DNA from: Planctomycetota bacterium
GTDB taxonomy: Bacteria > Planctomycetota > MHYJ01 > WSZJ01
Length of the DNA: 62,978 nucleotides
Assembly: GCA_016190145.1 (NCBI GenBank)
Contig: JACPRD010000026.1
Coordinates: 1-62,978 of the forward strand
Direction of reading: 5' to 3'
Part shown: one piece after another, positions 7,645 to 15,484 of the stretch
Layout of the letters: each line of letters opens with the position of its first letter
Numbering within the stretch: position 1 is the first letter of the stretch
Made by a program: the position numbers and the translations under genes
The notes under the pieces: generated by a model
The model's database searches: none
What the model was told of the DNA's origin: nothing
What the model saw: only the letters and a program-made list of their open reading frames with translations

Positions 7645-9504
7645 ATGCCTAAGGAACACCACTTCAAGTGGGAATGGGACTTCCGCTCCTCCCCCGAGGC
7701 GATCTGGCCGTACATCGCCGACACCAACCGCTTCAACCAGGACGCTGGCATTCCCGACGTGAAGCGGGTCGCGGGGGCCGCGGCGGCGGGGGACGGGACG
7801 CGGCTGCAGATGTCGGTGAACGGGATGACGCTCGAGTGGGACGAGGCGCCCTTCGAGTGGACGGCGCCGAGCCGGTTCGGGGTGGTGAGGAAATACCACC
7901 GGGGGCCGATGGAGGAGATCCGGGTGGACGCGGAGCTGACGCCGCGGGACGGGGGCGGCAGCCACCTGGTCTACCAGATCTGGATGACGCCGCGGGGGTT
8001 GCTGGGCAGGCTGATTCCCATCCGCATGAAATGGAAGAGCCACGCGGAGTTCGACGCGGTCTTCCGGCGGTACGACGAATTCGCGCAGGCGGGGAAGCCG
8101 GCGCTGGTTCCGCCCGCGAAGGTCGAGCTGGTTTCGGGGGGGCGCGAGCGGCTGGCGCAGATCCGGCAGGGGCTGCTGGATTTCGGCCGGGACGAGGCCC
8201 TGGTCGAACGGCTGATCGGGCTGATCGAGACGGCGGACGATCTCACGCTGGCGCGGCTGCGGCCGTTCGTGCTGGCGGAGCAGTGGGCCGCGCCGAGGCG
8301 GAAGGTGCTCGAGCTGTGCCTCTATGGCGTGCGCGGCGGGCTGCTCGATTTCCGCTGGGACATGCTGTGTCCGCTCTGCCGGGGCGCGAAGGCCGTCGCG
8401 GAGACGCTGGGCGGCCTGCGCAGGGAAGTCCATTGCGACTCGTGCAACATCGACTTCGAGGTCAATTTCGAGCGGTCGGTCGAGCTGACGTTCCGGCCCA
8501 ACGCGTCGATCCGCCGCATCGAGGTCGAGGAATTCTGCGTCGGCGGCCCGCGCGTCACGCCCCATATCGCGGTCCAGCAGCTCCTCCCGCCCGGCGCGAA
8601 CCGGACGATCCAGCCCGCCCTGGAGCCCGGGACCTACCGGGCACGCACGAAGAACACCGCGGGGGCGCAGCACCTGCGGGTGGAGGCGGGCGGCGGCGCC
8701 GAGGCCACGATCCGCGCCCGGACGGAAGGATGGCCGATCGACGAGCCCCGCGTCGCGCCCCGCCCGACGCTGCACCTCGAGAACCTCACCGACCGCCCCC
8801 AGACGTTCATCCTCGAGCGTACCGTGTGGAGCGACCTCGCGGTCACGGCGGCCGAAGTCACCGGCATGCAGGTCTTCCGCGACCTGTTCGCGAAGGAGGC
8901 CCTCCGCCCCGGCGAGCAGATCTCCGTCGGCTCCATGTGCGTCCTCTTCACCGACCTCCTGGACTCCACCCGCCTCTACCGCGAAATCGGCGACGCGAAG
9001 GCGTTCGGGCTGGTCATGGAGCATTTCGACGTCCTGCGCAAGACGGTGGCGGAGGCCGAAGGCGCGCTCGTGAAGACGATCGGCGACGCCGTGCTCGCCG
9101 TCTTCCGGACCCCCGCGCCCGCGCTCAAGGCGATCCTCCGCGCGGGGCAGGAACTGGCGAAGGAGAAGCCCGGGCGCAAGCCCCTCTTCCTCAAGGCCGG
9201 CCTCCATTTCGGCCCCTGCATCGCCGTGACGCTGAACGAACGCCTCGACTATTTCGGCTCGACCGTGAACATCGCGGCGCGCCTCGTGGGGCTCTGCAGC
9301 GGCGGGGACGTGGTGATCAGTTCGGAGGTGAAGGGGGATCCGGAGGTATCGGGCTACCTGGAGGCCTGCGGGTACAAGCTGGAGGACATCAAGGCCGCGC
9401 TCAAGGGATTCGATGCGATGAAATTCGATCTCGTGCGGATCGTTCCGTCGTGGGCGGCGCCCAAGGCTGAGGACGGGGGAAAGGGGAAGACGCAGAGATT
9501 CTGA
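7645..9504 (+). CDS. SRPBCC-type sensor fused to a class III nucleotide cyclase
   Basis: A 619-residue protein without membrane segments. Residues about 5-150 look like an SRPBCC/START-type hydrophobic-ligand fold (FRSSPEAIWPYIADTNRFN). A middle region of about 280 residues follows with a CxxC pair in MLCPLCRGAK and a second pair, HCDSCNID, a likely zinc ribbon. Residues about 430-600 are a class III cyclase: LFTDLLDST and KTIGDAVLAVF supply both metal aspartates, and FGSTVNIAARL the transition-state Asn and Arg. The architecture matches DUF5939-cyclase proteins. It should make cAMP or cGMP; the product cannot be told from sequence. Divergent from the zinc-finger operon. Confidence 0.85.
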   Translation: MPKEHHFKWEWDFRSSPEAIWPYIADTNRFNQDAGIPDVKRVAGAAAAGDGTRLQMSVNGMTLEWDEAPFEWTAPSRFGVVRKYHRGPMEEIRVDAELTPRDGGGSHLVYQIWMTPRGLLGRLIPIRMKWKSHAEFDAVFRRYDEFAQAGKPALVPPAKVELVSGGRERLAQIRQGLLDFGRDEALVERLIGLIETADDLTLARLRPFVLAEQWAAPRRKVLELCLYGVRGGLLDFRWDMLCPLCRGAKAVAETLGGLRREVHCDSCNIDFEVNFERSVELTFRPNASIRRIEVEEFCVGGPRVTPHIAVQQLLPPGANRTIQPALEPGTYRARTKNTAGAQHLRVEAGGGAEATIRARTEGWPIDEPRVAPRPTLHLENLTDRPQTFILERTVWSDLAVTAAEVTGMQVFRDLFAKEALRPGEQISVGSMCVLFTDLLDSTRLYREIGDAKAFGLVMEHFDVLRKTVAEAEGALVKTIGDAVLAVFRTPAPALKAILRAGQELAKEKPGRKPLFLKAGLHFGPCIAVTLNERLDYFGSTVNIAARLVGLCSGGDVVISSEVKGDPEVSGYLEACGYKLEDIKAALKGFDAMKFDLVRIVPSWAAPKAEDGGKGKTQRF

Positions 9505-9518
9505 TCGGTTTTGCCGGT

Positions 9519-9543
9519 GCGGGCGCGCCATCGGCGCGCCCGC
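9519..9543. terminator. Perfect GC hairpin between converging genes
   Basis: An 11-bp perfect stem (GCGGGCGCGCC / GGCGCGCCCGC) with a three-base loop lies between the 3' ends of the cyclase gene and hflX. There is no T tract on either side, so it may act as an RNA-end stabiliser or a weak bidirectional terminator. Confidence 0.5.
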
Positions 9544-9567
9544 GCTCCTGGGGAAGAGGCCTGACCC

Positions 9568-10866
9568 TTAAACAGCGGTCCCCGCCGTCCCGTCCATCTT
9601 CGGGAGTTTCGACGCGTGCCACGGCGCGAGCCGCGCGCGGATCCGCCACATCGAGTCGGTGAGCGTGCGTTCCAGGATCCGGCCGTTCTGCGACAGGAAC
9701 GCGAGCAGCCGGCCGTCCCCCGCGGGAACCTGGAGGTCCACTTCCACCTGCCGGCCCGCGAGCCGCGCCTCGACTTCTTCGCCCAGAACCTCGACGCCGT
9801 TGTTCAGCTTCGCCGACACCTCCAGCGCGTCCGGGTGCCGGGAGCGCAGGAGCTCGTACTCCAGCCGGTCCCTCACCGCGTCCATCTTGTTGAACACCAG
9901 CAGCCGGTCCTTGCCGCTGCAGCCCAGCGAGTCCAGCACCTTGTCGACGGCCGCGATGTGGCCCTCGGCGTCGGGATGCGACGCGTCCACCACGTGCAGC
10001 AGCAGATCCGCGTGCACGACTTCTTCCAGCGTCGCGTGGAACGACGCCACGAGATGGTGGGGCAGCGAGCGGATGAACCCGACCGTGTCCGAGATCAGCA
10101 CGCGCATCCCGCTCTTCAGCGTCCACGAGTGCGTCTTCGTGTCGAGCGTGGAGAACAGCTTGTCCTCGATCAGCACGTCGACCCCCGTCAGCCGCTTCAT
10201 CAGGGTGCTCTTGCCCGCGTTCGTGTAGCCGACCAGCGCCGCCGTGAAATTCTCCGCGCGCGCCTTGACCTCGCGCGTCTTGCGCGCGTCGATCTCCGCC
10301 AGCTCGCGCTTCATGCGCACGATCTGGTCGCGCGCGATGCGCCGGTCGCTCTCGAGCTGCTTTTCGCCGGGCCCGCGCGTGCCCATGCCGCCGGACATGG
10401 AGCCGCGGCCGCCGGCGATGCGCTCGAGGTGCTGCCACTGGCCGCGGAGGCGAGGGAGGGCGTACTCGAGCTGCGCGAGCTCGACCTGCAGTTTCGACTG
10501 CTTGGAGCGCGCGTGCGTCGCGAAGATGTCGAGGATGATCTCCGTGCGGTCGAGGACCTTGAGCCCGACACCTTTCTCCAGGTTCTTGACCTGCGCGGGC
10601 GACAGGTCGTGGTCGAATACCACGACGTCCGCTTCCAGCTCCTCCGCCTGCCGGCGGACTTCCTGGACCTTCCCCTCGCCCACGAATGTCCCCGCGTCCG
10701 GCCGCTCGCGCCGCTGCACCACCTGCCCCACGATCCGCGCGCCCGCGGTGCGCACCAGCAGCCCCAGCTCCTTCAGGTGCTCCTCGAAGACGGATTCGGT
10801 CTTCGGGAGGCAGACGCCGACGAGAAGCGCGTTCTCGCGGTAGACGGTCAGTTTGGATTCTTTCAG
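9568..10866 (-). CDS. hflX: Ribosome-associated GTPase HflX (probable CTG start)
   Basis: A 432-residue GTPase that splits or rescues stalled ribosomes in stress. The N-terminal HflX domain contains FVGEGKVQEV and the GGRGSMSGGMGTRGPGEKQ loop; the G domain shows GYTNAGKSTL (P-loop), DTVGFIRSLP (DxxG) and NKMD. The first ATG, GTG or TTG in this frame is GTG at 10755, which would delete the conserved first beta strand (ENALLVGVC). The frame is open upstream with no ATG, GTG or TTG, but CTG at 10866 is preceded by GGAGG at seven bases and gives a full-length N-terminus, so I chose it. It lies 46 bases after the lipoprotein gene on the same strand. Confidence 0.9.
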   Translation of the reverse strand: MKESKLTVYRENALLVGVCLPKTESVFEEHLKELGLLVRTAGARIVGQVVQRRERPDAGTFVGEGKVQEVRRQAEELEADVVVFDHDLSPAQVKNLEKGVGLKVLDRTEIILDIFATHARSKQSKLQVELAQLEYALPRLRGQWQHLERIAGGRGSMSGGMGTRGPGEKQLESDRRIARDQIVRMKRELAEIDARKTREVKARAENFTAALVGYTNAGKSTLMKRLTGVDVLIEDKLFSTLDTKTHSWTLKSGMRVLISDTVGFIRSLPHHLVASFHATLEEVVHADLLLHVVDASHPDAEGHIAAVDKVLDSLGCSGKDRLLVFNKMDAVRDRLEYELLRSRHPDALEVSAKLNNGVEVLGEEVEARLAGRQVEVDLQVPAGDGRLLAFLSQNGRILERTLTDSMWRIRARLAPWHASKLPKMDGTAGTAV

Positions 10867-10912
10867 TGCACGGCCTCCGAAGCAGAGAGGAGGCGGCGCG
10901 GGGAATTCGGCG

Positions 10913-11299
10913 TCACTCCCGTTTGCGCACCTCCAGTTTCACGTATCGCGCCGAGGGAACCTCCGCGTCGCCGCCCGCGACGTAAGCAGCGCCCGGCGGC
11001 AGGTCGAACGGGGCCCACGGCCCCGCGGCAACCTCTTTATCGTCCGAGTCCTTCCAGACGGTTCGAATTTCGAGCGCCAGAGCCTGGCCGCCCCGATTCT
11101 CGAGCTTCGCCTCGTACGCCTCGATCGTCTTGTCGGGGCGCGGCCAGGTCAGCATGGAGGAGACGAACAGCGCGCCGTCGAGGAGCGTGGCGCCGGGGCG
11201 GGTGATATCGAAGCGGTCTTCGGGGCGGGAGTTGTTTTCGGGCGGATCGCCCTTGCACCCGGCGGTCAGGAGGGCGCAGGCCAGGAGAACACGCTTCAT
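10913..11299 (-). CDS. YcfL-like (DUF1425) lipoprotein
   Basis: A 128-residue lipoprotein with signal peptide LLACALLTAGC. The mature region (ENRGGQALALEIRTVWKDSD, then an ending rich in beta strands) resembles the YcfL/DUF1425 immunoglobulin-like fold, whose members accompany peptidoglycan-synthesis activators in proteobacteria; the precise role is unknown. TACAAT ends nine bases before the ATG. It is followed by hflX and preceded by a terminator-bearing structured RNA at 11353-11600, which could control read-through into it. Confidence 0.65.
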   Translation of the reverse strand: MKRVLLACALLTAGCKGDPPENNSRPEDRFDITRPGATLLDGALFVSSMLTWPRPDKTIEAYEAKLENRGGQALALEIRTVWKDSDDKEVAAGPWAPFDLPPGAAYVAGGDAEVPSARYVKLEVRKRE

Positions 11300-11308
11300 G
11301 TGCGGCTC

Positions 11309-11314
11309 ATTGTA
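11309..11314 (-). promoter_or_regulatory. Extended minus-10 (TGCTACAAT) before the lipoprotein gene
   Basis: TG-n-TACAAT lies nine bases before the ATG at 11299, between the upstream terminator and the gene. It could start a leaderless lipoprotein-hflX transcript independent of the upstream RNA element. Confidence 0.45.
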
Positions 11315-11352
11315 GCACGCCCTTCGCCGCGTCTGCCCGGTGGTGGCGGGCG

Positions 11353-11409
11353 AAAAAAACAGGAGATGAGAAAGTGGGGTCCCTGGGGGCCCCGGCTCCT
11401 CATCTCCTG
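11353..11409 (-). terminator. Strong intrinsic terminator
   Basis: For minus-strand transcription CAGGAGATGAG (11409-11399) pairs perfectly with CTCATCTCCTG (11370-11360), with a GC-rich internal hairpin between the arms, and is followed by seven U (11359-11353). This is the clearest intrinsic terminator in the window. No protein gene ends nearby; the closest upstream one stops at 11803. Confidence 0.85.
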
Positions 11410-11600
11410 GCAGCCGGATAACGGACCCGGCCGGCGCAAGGCCCGCGCCATTAGCCTGGTCCGGCGGGTCCGTTGTCACTTGGCTGCGGGGGAGTGATAA
11501 AGCAACGGGTGTGCCCCCGCGATCCGATTTGCGCAAAGCCTTTTGGAAGATGAGTTTGCGATCCATCGCGCCCGTGATCCCGGCTTGATAAACCGTCTGA
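11353..11600 (-). ncRNA. Structured RNA, orphan riboswitch-like attenuator or small RNA
   Basis: The minus-strand RNA can form, in order: a hairpin CGCAAA / TTTGCG (11560-11555 with 11537-11532) whose loop contains CTCATCTTCC; GCGGGGG / CCCCCGC (7 bp, 11520-11514 with 11492-11486); a nested helix of GCAGCC / GGCTGC (11487-11482 with 11415-11410) around AACGGACCCG / CGGGTCCGTT (10 bp, 11474-11465 with 11429-11420); and the terminator. CTCATCTTCC is nearly identical to the terminator's 3' arm, so it could pair with the 5' arm and block termination. I do not recognise the class; it matches no SRP, RNase P, tmRNA or common riboswitch consensus I know. 5' end uncertain. Confidence 0.55.
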
Positions 11601-11659
11601 ATTAAATACGTTCGGGACAGGATTCGTACGGAAGGGCGGATCGGGCGCATGTGTGAGTT

Positions 11660-11789
11660 CGTTCCTCGTTTCTCGTTACTCGTTCCCCGGGAGCGGGCGC
11701 TGGAACGCGGACGACGCCACAGGACGCCCTCTGCCGCGCGACCCCCGCGGAACGAGTAACGAGAAACGAGTAACGAGTAACGAGGAACG
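11660..11789. repeat. Inverted repeat of CGTTACTCGTTTCTCG units
   Basis: The left arm (11660-11687) is built of TTCTCGTTACTCGTTCC units; the right arm (11749-11789) of the complement, AACGAGTAACGAGAAACG. The arms enclose about 60 bases of GC-rich sequence. It follows the 3' end of the sigma54-activator gene and could serve as its 3' hairpin. Confidence 0.75.
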
Positions 11790-11802
11790 CCTCCGCCTCC
11801 CA

Positions 11803-13398
11803 CTACTCCGGAGCCGTCCGATCGATCCCGTACTTCTTGAGCAGCGCCGAAAGCTGAGGGCGGTGCAGCCCGAGTTCGCGCGCCGCCGCCGTCACCTTGC
11901 CGCCCGCGCGCTGGATCGCGTCGAGAATCATCCGCCGCTCGAGGTCCTTCTTCGCGGCCTTGAGCGTCGTCCCCGCCGCGGGCAGAACCTCGCGCAGGCT
12001 GCGCGTCCCCTCGTGAACCTTCGGCGACAGACAGTCCGGCACGATCAGCGCTTCCCCCAGCACCACCGCCCGCCGGATCTCGTTCTGCAACTCGCGCACG
12101 TTTCCGGGCCAGGAGTAGCGCACGAGCAGCTTCATCGCCTCGTCGCTCACGTTCTTGCGCGGCCGGCCCGATTCCTCCGCGACCTGGGTCAGGAAATGGT
12201 CCACGAGAAGGGGAACGTCCTCGCGCCGGTCGCGGAGCGGCGGGATGACGAGCCGGATGACGTTCAGCCGGTAGAACAGGTCCTCGCGGAACGTCTTCTC
12301 CTTCACCATCGCCTCGAGATCGCGGTTCGTGGCCGCCACGATCCGCACGTCGACCTTCCGCACGTCGCGCGCGCCGATCGGGCGGATCTCGCCTTCCTGC
12401 AGCGCGCGCAGGATCTTCTTCTGCATGTCGAGCGACATGTCGCCGACTTCGTCGAGGAAGAGGGTGCCGCCGCTGGCGATTTCGAACATTCCCTGGCGGT
12501 CGCGGTCGGCGCCGGTGAAGGCGCCCTTCTTGTGTCCGAACAGCTCGGCCTCGAGGAGCGAGTCCGCGACCGCGGCGCAGTTCTCCGTCACGAACCTCGC
12601 CGCGGCGCGGCGGCTGCCGAAATGGAGCGCGCGCGCGACGAGCTCCTTGCCCGTCCCGCTCTCGCCCTGGATCAGCACCGGCGCCTCGGTCGCCGCCACC
12701 TTGTCGATCATCCGCAGCAGGTCCCGCACCGGCTGGGCGCTTCCCACGATGTTCCGCACCTGGTACTTCACGCCGAGTTCCTGGCGCGACGTGGACAGCT
12801 CCTGCTCGACGATGGCGAGCTTCTTCGTCTGCTTTTCCAGCGCTTCCTTGAGCTGCCGGTTGAGCGCGCCGATTTCGCCGGCCTTGCGGCCGTTGTCCTC
12901 GAACAGGCGGGCGTTTTCGATGGCGACGCCGCCGAAGGAGGCGAAGGCGGCGAGGAGGCGGACGTCGTCTGCGTCGAAAACGCCCTCGCGGCGATTCATG
13001 ACCTCGAGGACGCCGATGGTGCGGCCGTCGGCGGTGAGGATGGGGGCGCACGCCACGGTTTTCGTGCGGTAGCCGGTGGCGCGGTCGGTTTCTGGTGTGA
13101 AGCGGGGGTCCTCGTAGGCGTCTTCGACGGCGACGGCGGTCCCGGTTTTCGCGACGTGCCCGGCGAGGCCTCGGCCGACGGGGACGCGGATTTCGTCGAC
13201 TTCGGCGCGCTGGGCGATCTTCGAGACGAGCTCGTTGCGTTCGGCGTCGAGGAGGAACAGCGTCGAGCGGTCGGCCTCGAGGACGCGGGTGACCTCGTCC
13301 ATGATCCGGGCGAGGAGCGTCTCGAGGTCGCGCACCTGCACGAGGGCCTGCGCCGCGCGGAGGAGGCTCAGTCGGTCGCGGGACGCGCGGTCGGTCAT
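11803..13398 (-). CDS. GAF-domain sigma54-dependent transcription activator
   Basis: A 531-residue bacterial enhancer-binding protein. Order: GAF sensor (about residues 10-165), coiled-coil (KQTKKLAIVEQELSTSRQEL), AAA+ domain with Walker A GESGTGKE, the sigma54-contacting GAFTGA loop, Walker B GGTLFLDEVGD and sensor region WPGNVRELQN, and a Fis-type helix-turn-helix at the C-terminus (KVTAAARELGLHRPQL). It activates RNA polymerase carrying sigma54; the GAF ligand is unknown. It is the last gene of a seven-gene operon and overlaps the degenerate M48 gene by four bases, so it probably responds to or controls that envelope system. Confidence 0.93.
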   Translation of the reverse strand: MTDRASRDRLSLLRAAQALVQVRDLETLLARIMDEVTRVLEADRSTLFLLDAERNELVSKIAQRAEVDEIRVPVGRGLAGHVAKTGTAVAVEDAYEDPRFTPETDRATGYRTKTVACAPILTADGRTIGVLEVMNRREGVFDADDVRLLAAFASFGGVAIENARLFEDNGRKAGEIGALNRQLKEALEKQTKKLAIVEQELSTSRQELGVKYQVRNIVGSAQPVRDLLRMIDKVAATEAPVLIQGESGTGKELVARALHFGSRRAAARFVTENCAAVADSLLEAELFGHKKGAFTGADRDRQGMFEIASGGTLFLDEVGDMSLDMQKKILRALQEGEIRPIGARDVRKVDVRIVAATNRDLEAMVKEKTFREDLFYRLNVIRLVIPPLRDRREDVPLLVDHFLTQVAEESGRPRKNVSDEAMKLLVRYSWPGNVRELQNEIRRAVVLGEALIVPDCLSPKVHEGTRSLREVLPAAGTTLKAAKKDLERRMILDAIQRAGGKVTAAARELGLHRPQLSALLKKYGIDRTAPE

Positions 13399-14066
13399 CG
13401 GACGGCTGCGAGTTCCGACTCGAACCGCGCCGCGCGGGCTTCCACGCCGCCGGCCCCGTAGCCCGACCGCTTGAGCGCCGCGGCGGCCCACTCCGAGGCC
13501 TCGCGCTCCTGCGCCTCCGTCCATCCGCCCGTCGCACGCGCGGCGGCGGAAGCGGCGATGGCGCGGAACTGCTCCGCGCCCCACTCCGGCGCGTGCGGCC
13601 ACGACTCGCGCGTCGGCCTCACCGAGAGGACAGGCTCGCCCGCGAGCGCGTGCCCCAGCGCCGAGTGAGCCATTTCCTGCGCGAGCACGCCGGCGAGCTG
13701 GTCCTCGTTCCGGCACGCCCGGATCGCCCCCGTCGTCACGAACACGAACCCGCCCGGCGCCGAGTACCACGCCACGTGGTCGTCGCGCACGATGTAAAAA
13801 CGGTACCCGTCGTACGGGTCCGGCCGCGCGCTCGCCGCCGCCACCACGCCCCCCACCTGCGCCACATAGCGCCGCGCCCGCTCGTCCGTCACGACCTCCT
13901 TCCCGACCATCAGCCGCGCCGCGATCGACCGCCCGAACGCGAACTCCTCCCCCGGCTCCAGAGGCGTCACCGCGTCGAACGGCGGCTCCCGCTTCGGCTC
14001 GGAAGCACACCCCAGCACGAACGCGAACGCCGCGGCGGCCAGGACCGGAAAGAGGCCCTTCTTCAT
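13395..14066 (-). CDS. Degenerate M48-type lipoprotein (QExxH instead of HExxH)
   Basis: A 223-residue lipoprotein (VLGCASE lipobox, cysteine about residue 20). The fold markers of M48 peptidases are present: AWYSAPGGFVFVTTGAI, then AQEMAHSALGHAL. The first zinc histidine is glutamine (CAG codon, read directly from the DNA), and the later ExEAD element is EREAS. Both changes should abolish zinc chemistry. The intact paralogue is at 14691-15482 in the same operon. It probably acts as a regulatory or binding partner of that protease, but this is inference. Overlaps its neighbours on both sides by four bases. Confidence 0.75.
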   Translation of the reverse strand: MKKGLFPVLAAAAFAFVLGCASEPKREPPFDAVTPLEPGEEFAFGRSIAARLMVGKEVVTDERARRYVAQVGGVVAAASARPDPYDGYRFYIVRDDHVAWYSAPGGFVFVTTGAIRACRNEDQLAGVLAQEMAHSALGHALAGEPVLSVRPTRESWPHAPEWGAEQFRAIAASAAARATGGWTEAQEREASEWAAAALKRSGYGAGGVEARAARFESELAAVR

Positions 14067-14500
14067 TTGCCCCCCTCCGCCAGCCCGCCCGACTTCCGGA
14101 ATTCCTCCAGCTCCCACGCGCGCGGAGCCGGACCCGTGTTCCGCACCACCGGGTTCAGCATCCACGCCCGCACCTCCGCATCCGCTTCCTGCACGTCCTC
14201 GGGATAGAACGTCCCCGACAGCCGCGCGGCCATGAACGGATCGTGCAGCTGCTCCTCGGGAAGCGCCACCGCGCTCCGGTGCACGAGCCCGGCGCGGTCC
14301 TTCTCCTGGATCCGCACCCACTCGCCCTCCTGCACGCCGTCGAAATCCTCCCCCAGCGGAAGCTCCGCCACCGGCCGCGCGAACGGCGCCGGCTCGGGCT
14401 TCACCTCCGCCACCTTCACCCGCCCCGTCCATTCCACGCCGCCGGCGGCCAGCGCCCCGCAGAGGAGCGCGGCCGCCGCGGCGGAAACGTTCACTCTCAT
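14063..14500 (-). CDS. Secreted SH3-like protein
   Basis: A 145-residue protein with an N-terminal signal peptide (VNVSAAAAALLCGALAAGG). The region GVQEGEWVRIQEKDRAGLVH resembles the strands of a bacterial SH3 domain. The C-terminal half is charged and helical. No catalytic motif. Translationally coupled to both flanking genes of the M48 operon (one-base and four-base overlaps), so it is likely part of the same envelope complex. Confidence 0.6.
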   Translation of the reverse strand: MRVNVSAAAAALLCGALAAGGVEWTGRVKVAEVKPEPAPFARPVAELPLGEDFDGVQEGEWVRIQEKDRAGLVHRSAVALPEEQLHDPFMAARLSGTFYPEDVQEADAEVRAWMLNPVVRNTGPAPRAWELEEFRKSGGLAEGGK

Positions 14501-14694
14501 CAATCCCTCCGGGTGTTCACGTTCGTTTCGAAACGCTTGTCCCGCGTCTCGTTCGGCTCTCCCGGAAGATTCTTGCTCCGGATCGTCTCGTCCACCTCCT
14601 CGATCCTCCGCTCCGTGCTCGGATACCCGGAACCGCACCCCGAGACCGCGCCGACGACGGCGAGGAGGAAGCCCCACAGCATCAGCTTTCTCAT
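14500..14694 (-). CDS. Small lipoprotein
   Basis: A 64-residue lipoprotein: signal peptide LMLWGFLLAVVGAVSGC, then about 44 charged, glutamate-rich residues with no recognisable domain. It overlaps the next gene by one base and the M48 protease gene by four, which supports it as a real gene despite its size. Function unknown. Confidence 0.7.
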   Translation of the reverse strand: MRKLMLWGFLLAVVGAVSGCGSGYPSTERRIEEVDETIRSKNLPGEPNETRDKRFETNVNTRRD

Positions 14695-15482
14695 TCCTTG
14701 ATGTCCTCCCCGTGGTGCGTCCGCTTCAGAAACTCCGTCATGGACCTGGGCGAGTACCCCGCGCGCGACGCGTAGATCGTTCCGTACTTGTCCGCCTCGA
14801 GCTCGAATTCCTTTCCGAAGCCGTTGAAGGCCTTATTGAAGAGGTCGCCACACATGCCGCCGAGCTGCTTGGCCATGTCGCCGATCAGCGCCGGTGACCG
14901 TTCGGCCACGACTTCGCTCGCCGCCTCGAACGGAATGGCGCGGTTGCGCTCCTTGATCACGAACTTGACGCCGTGCCGGCCGGTCACGTGCGCGATCTCG
15001 TGGCCCAGCACGCACGCCAGCTCGTCCTCGGTCTTCATGGCCTGGAGGGCGCCGCGCGTGATGAAGATGAACCCGCCGGGGGCCGAGAAGGCGTTCACGT
15101 TCGGCGTGTCGATGACGGCGAAGAAATAGCCCTTGTACGGCTGCTTGGCATCGGGCTGTTCGGCGCCGCGGCTTGCCTTCGCGAGATTGTCCCCGACCTT
15201 CCGGACGTACTTATTCAGGTTGTCGTCGTCGACTCGCTTGTATTTCCTGAACACGTTCGCGGACACGCCGCGCCCGATGTAGTACTCCTGCGAGATGTTC
15301 ACCTGGTCCTGGTTCTCCGCCCGCTTGGCCGCGATCTTCTTTCCCCCTTCATACACCGCTTCGCTTCCGTACATCACCGCGCCCGAGATGTCGCCCTTGA
15401 GCAGCGCGCCGACGACGTTGCATCCGACGACCACGAGGGGCAGGAGCGCGGGAAACGCGTACCGCGAGAGTGCCTTCTTCAT
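14691..15482 (-). CDS. M48-family zinc metalloprotease lipoprotein
   Basis: A 263-residue lipoprotein (LLPLVVVGC lipobox, about residue 18). The M48 core is intact: APGGFIFITRGALQAM, GHEIAHVTGRHG with the HExxH zinc site, and FELEADKYG with the third ligand. This is the domain of BepA/LoiP-type outer-membrane quality-control proteases, here without a TPR tail. The start MKKALSRYAF fits a signal peptide; an upstream in-frame start would place charged residues first. It shares the operon with a degenerate paralogue (13395-14066) and SH3-like proteins. Confidence 0.9.
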   Translation of the reverse strand: MKKALSRYAFPALLPLVVVGCNVVGALLKGDISGAVMYGSEAVYEGGKKIAAKRAENQDQVNISQEYYIGRGVSANVFRKYKRVDDDNLNKYVRKVGDNLAKASRGAEQPDAKQPYKGYFFAVIDTPNVNAFSAPGGFIFITRGALQAMKTEDELACVLGHEIAHVTGRHGVKFVIKERNRAIPFEAASEVVAERSPALIGDMAKQLGGMCGDLFNKAFNGFGKEFELEADKYGTIYASRAGYSPRSMTEFLKRTHHGEDIKE

Positions 15483-15484
15483 CG

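Noticed and set aside
11353..11600. Small coding gene reading through the structured RNA on the minus strand.
   Set aside because: The frame beginning near 11562 runs through all the helices and the terminator and joins the lipoprotein signal peptide only because no stop happens to occur; its composition is not coding-like.
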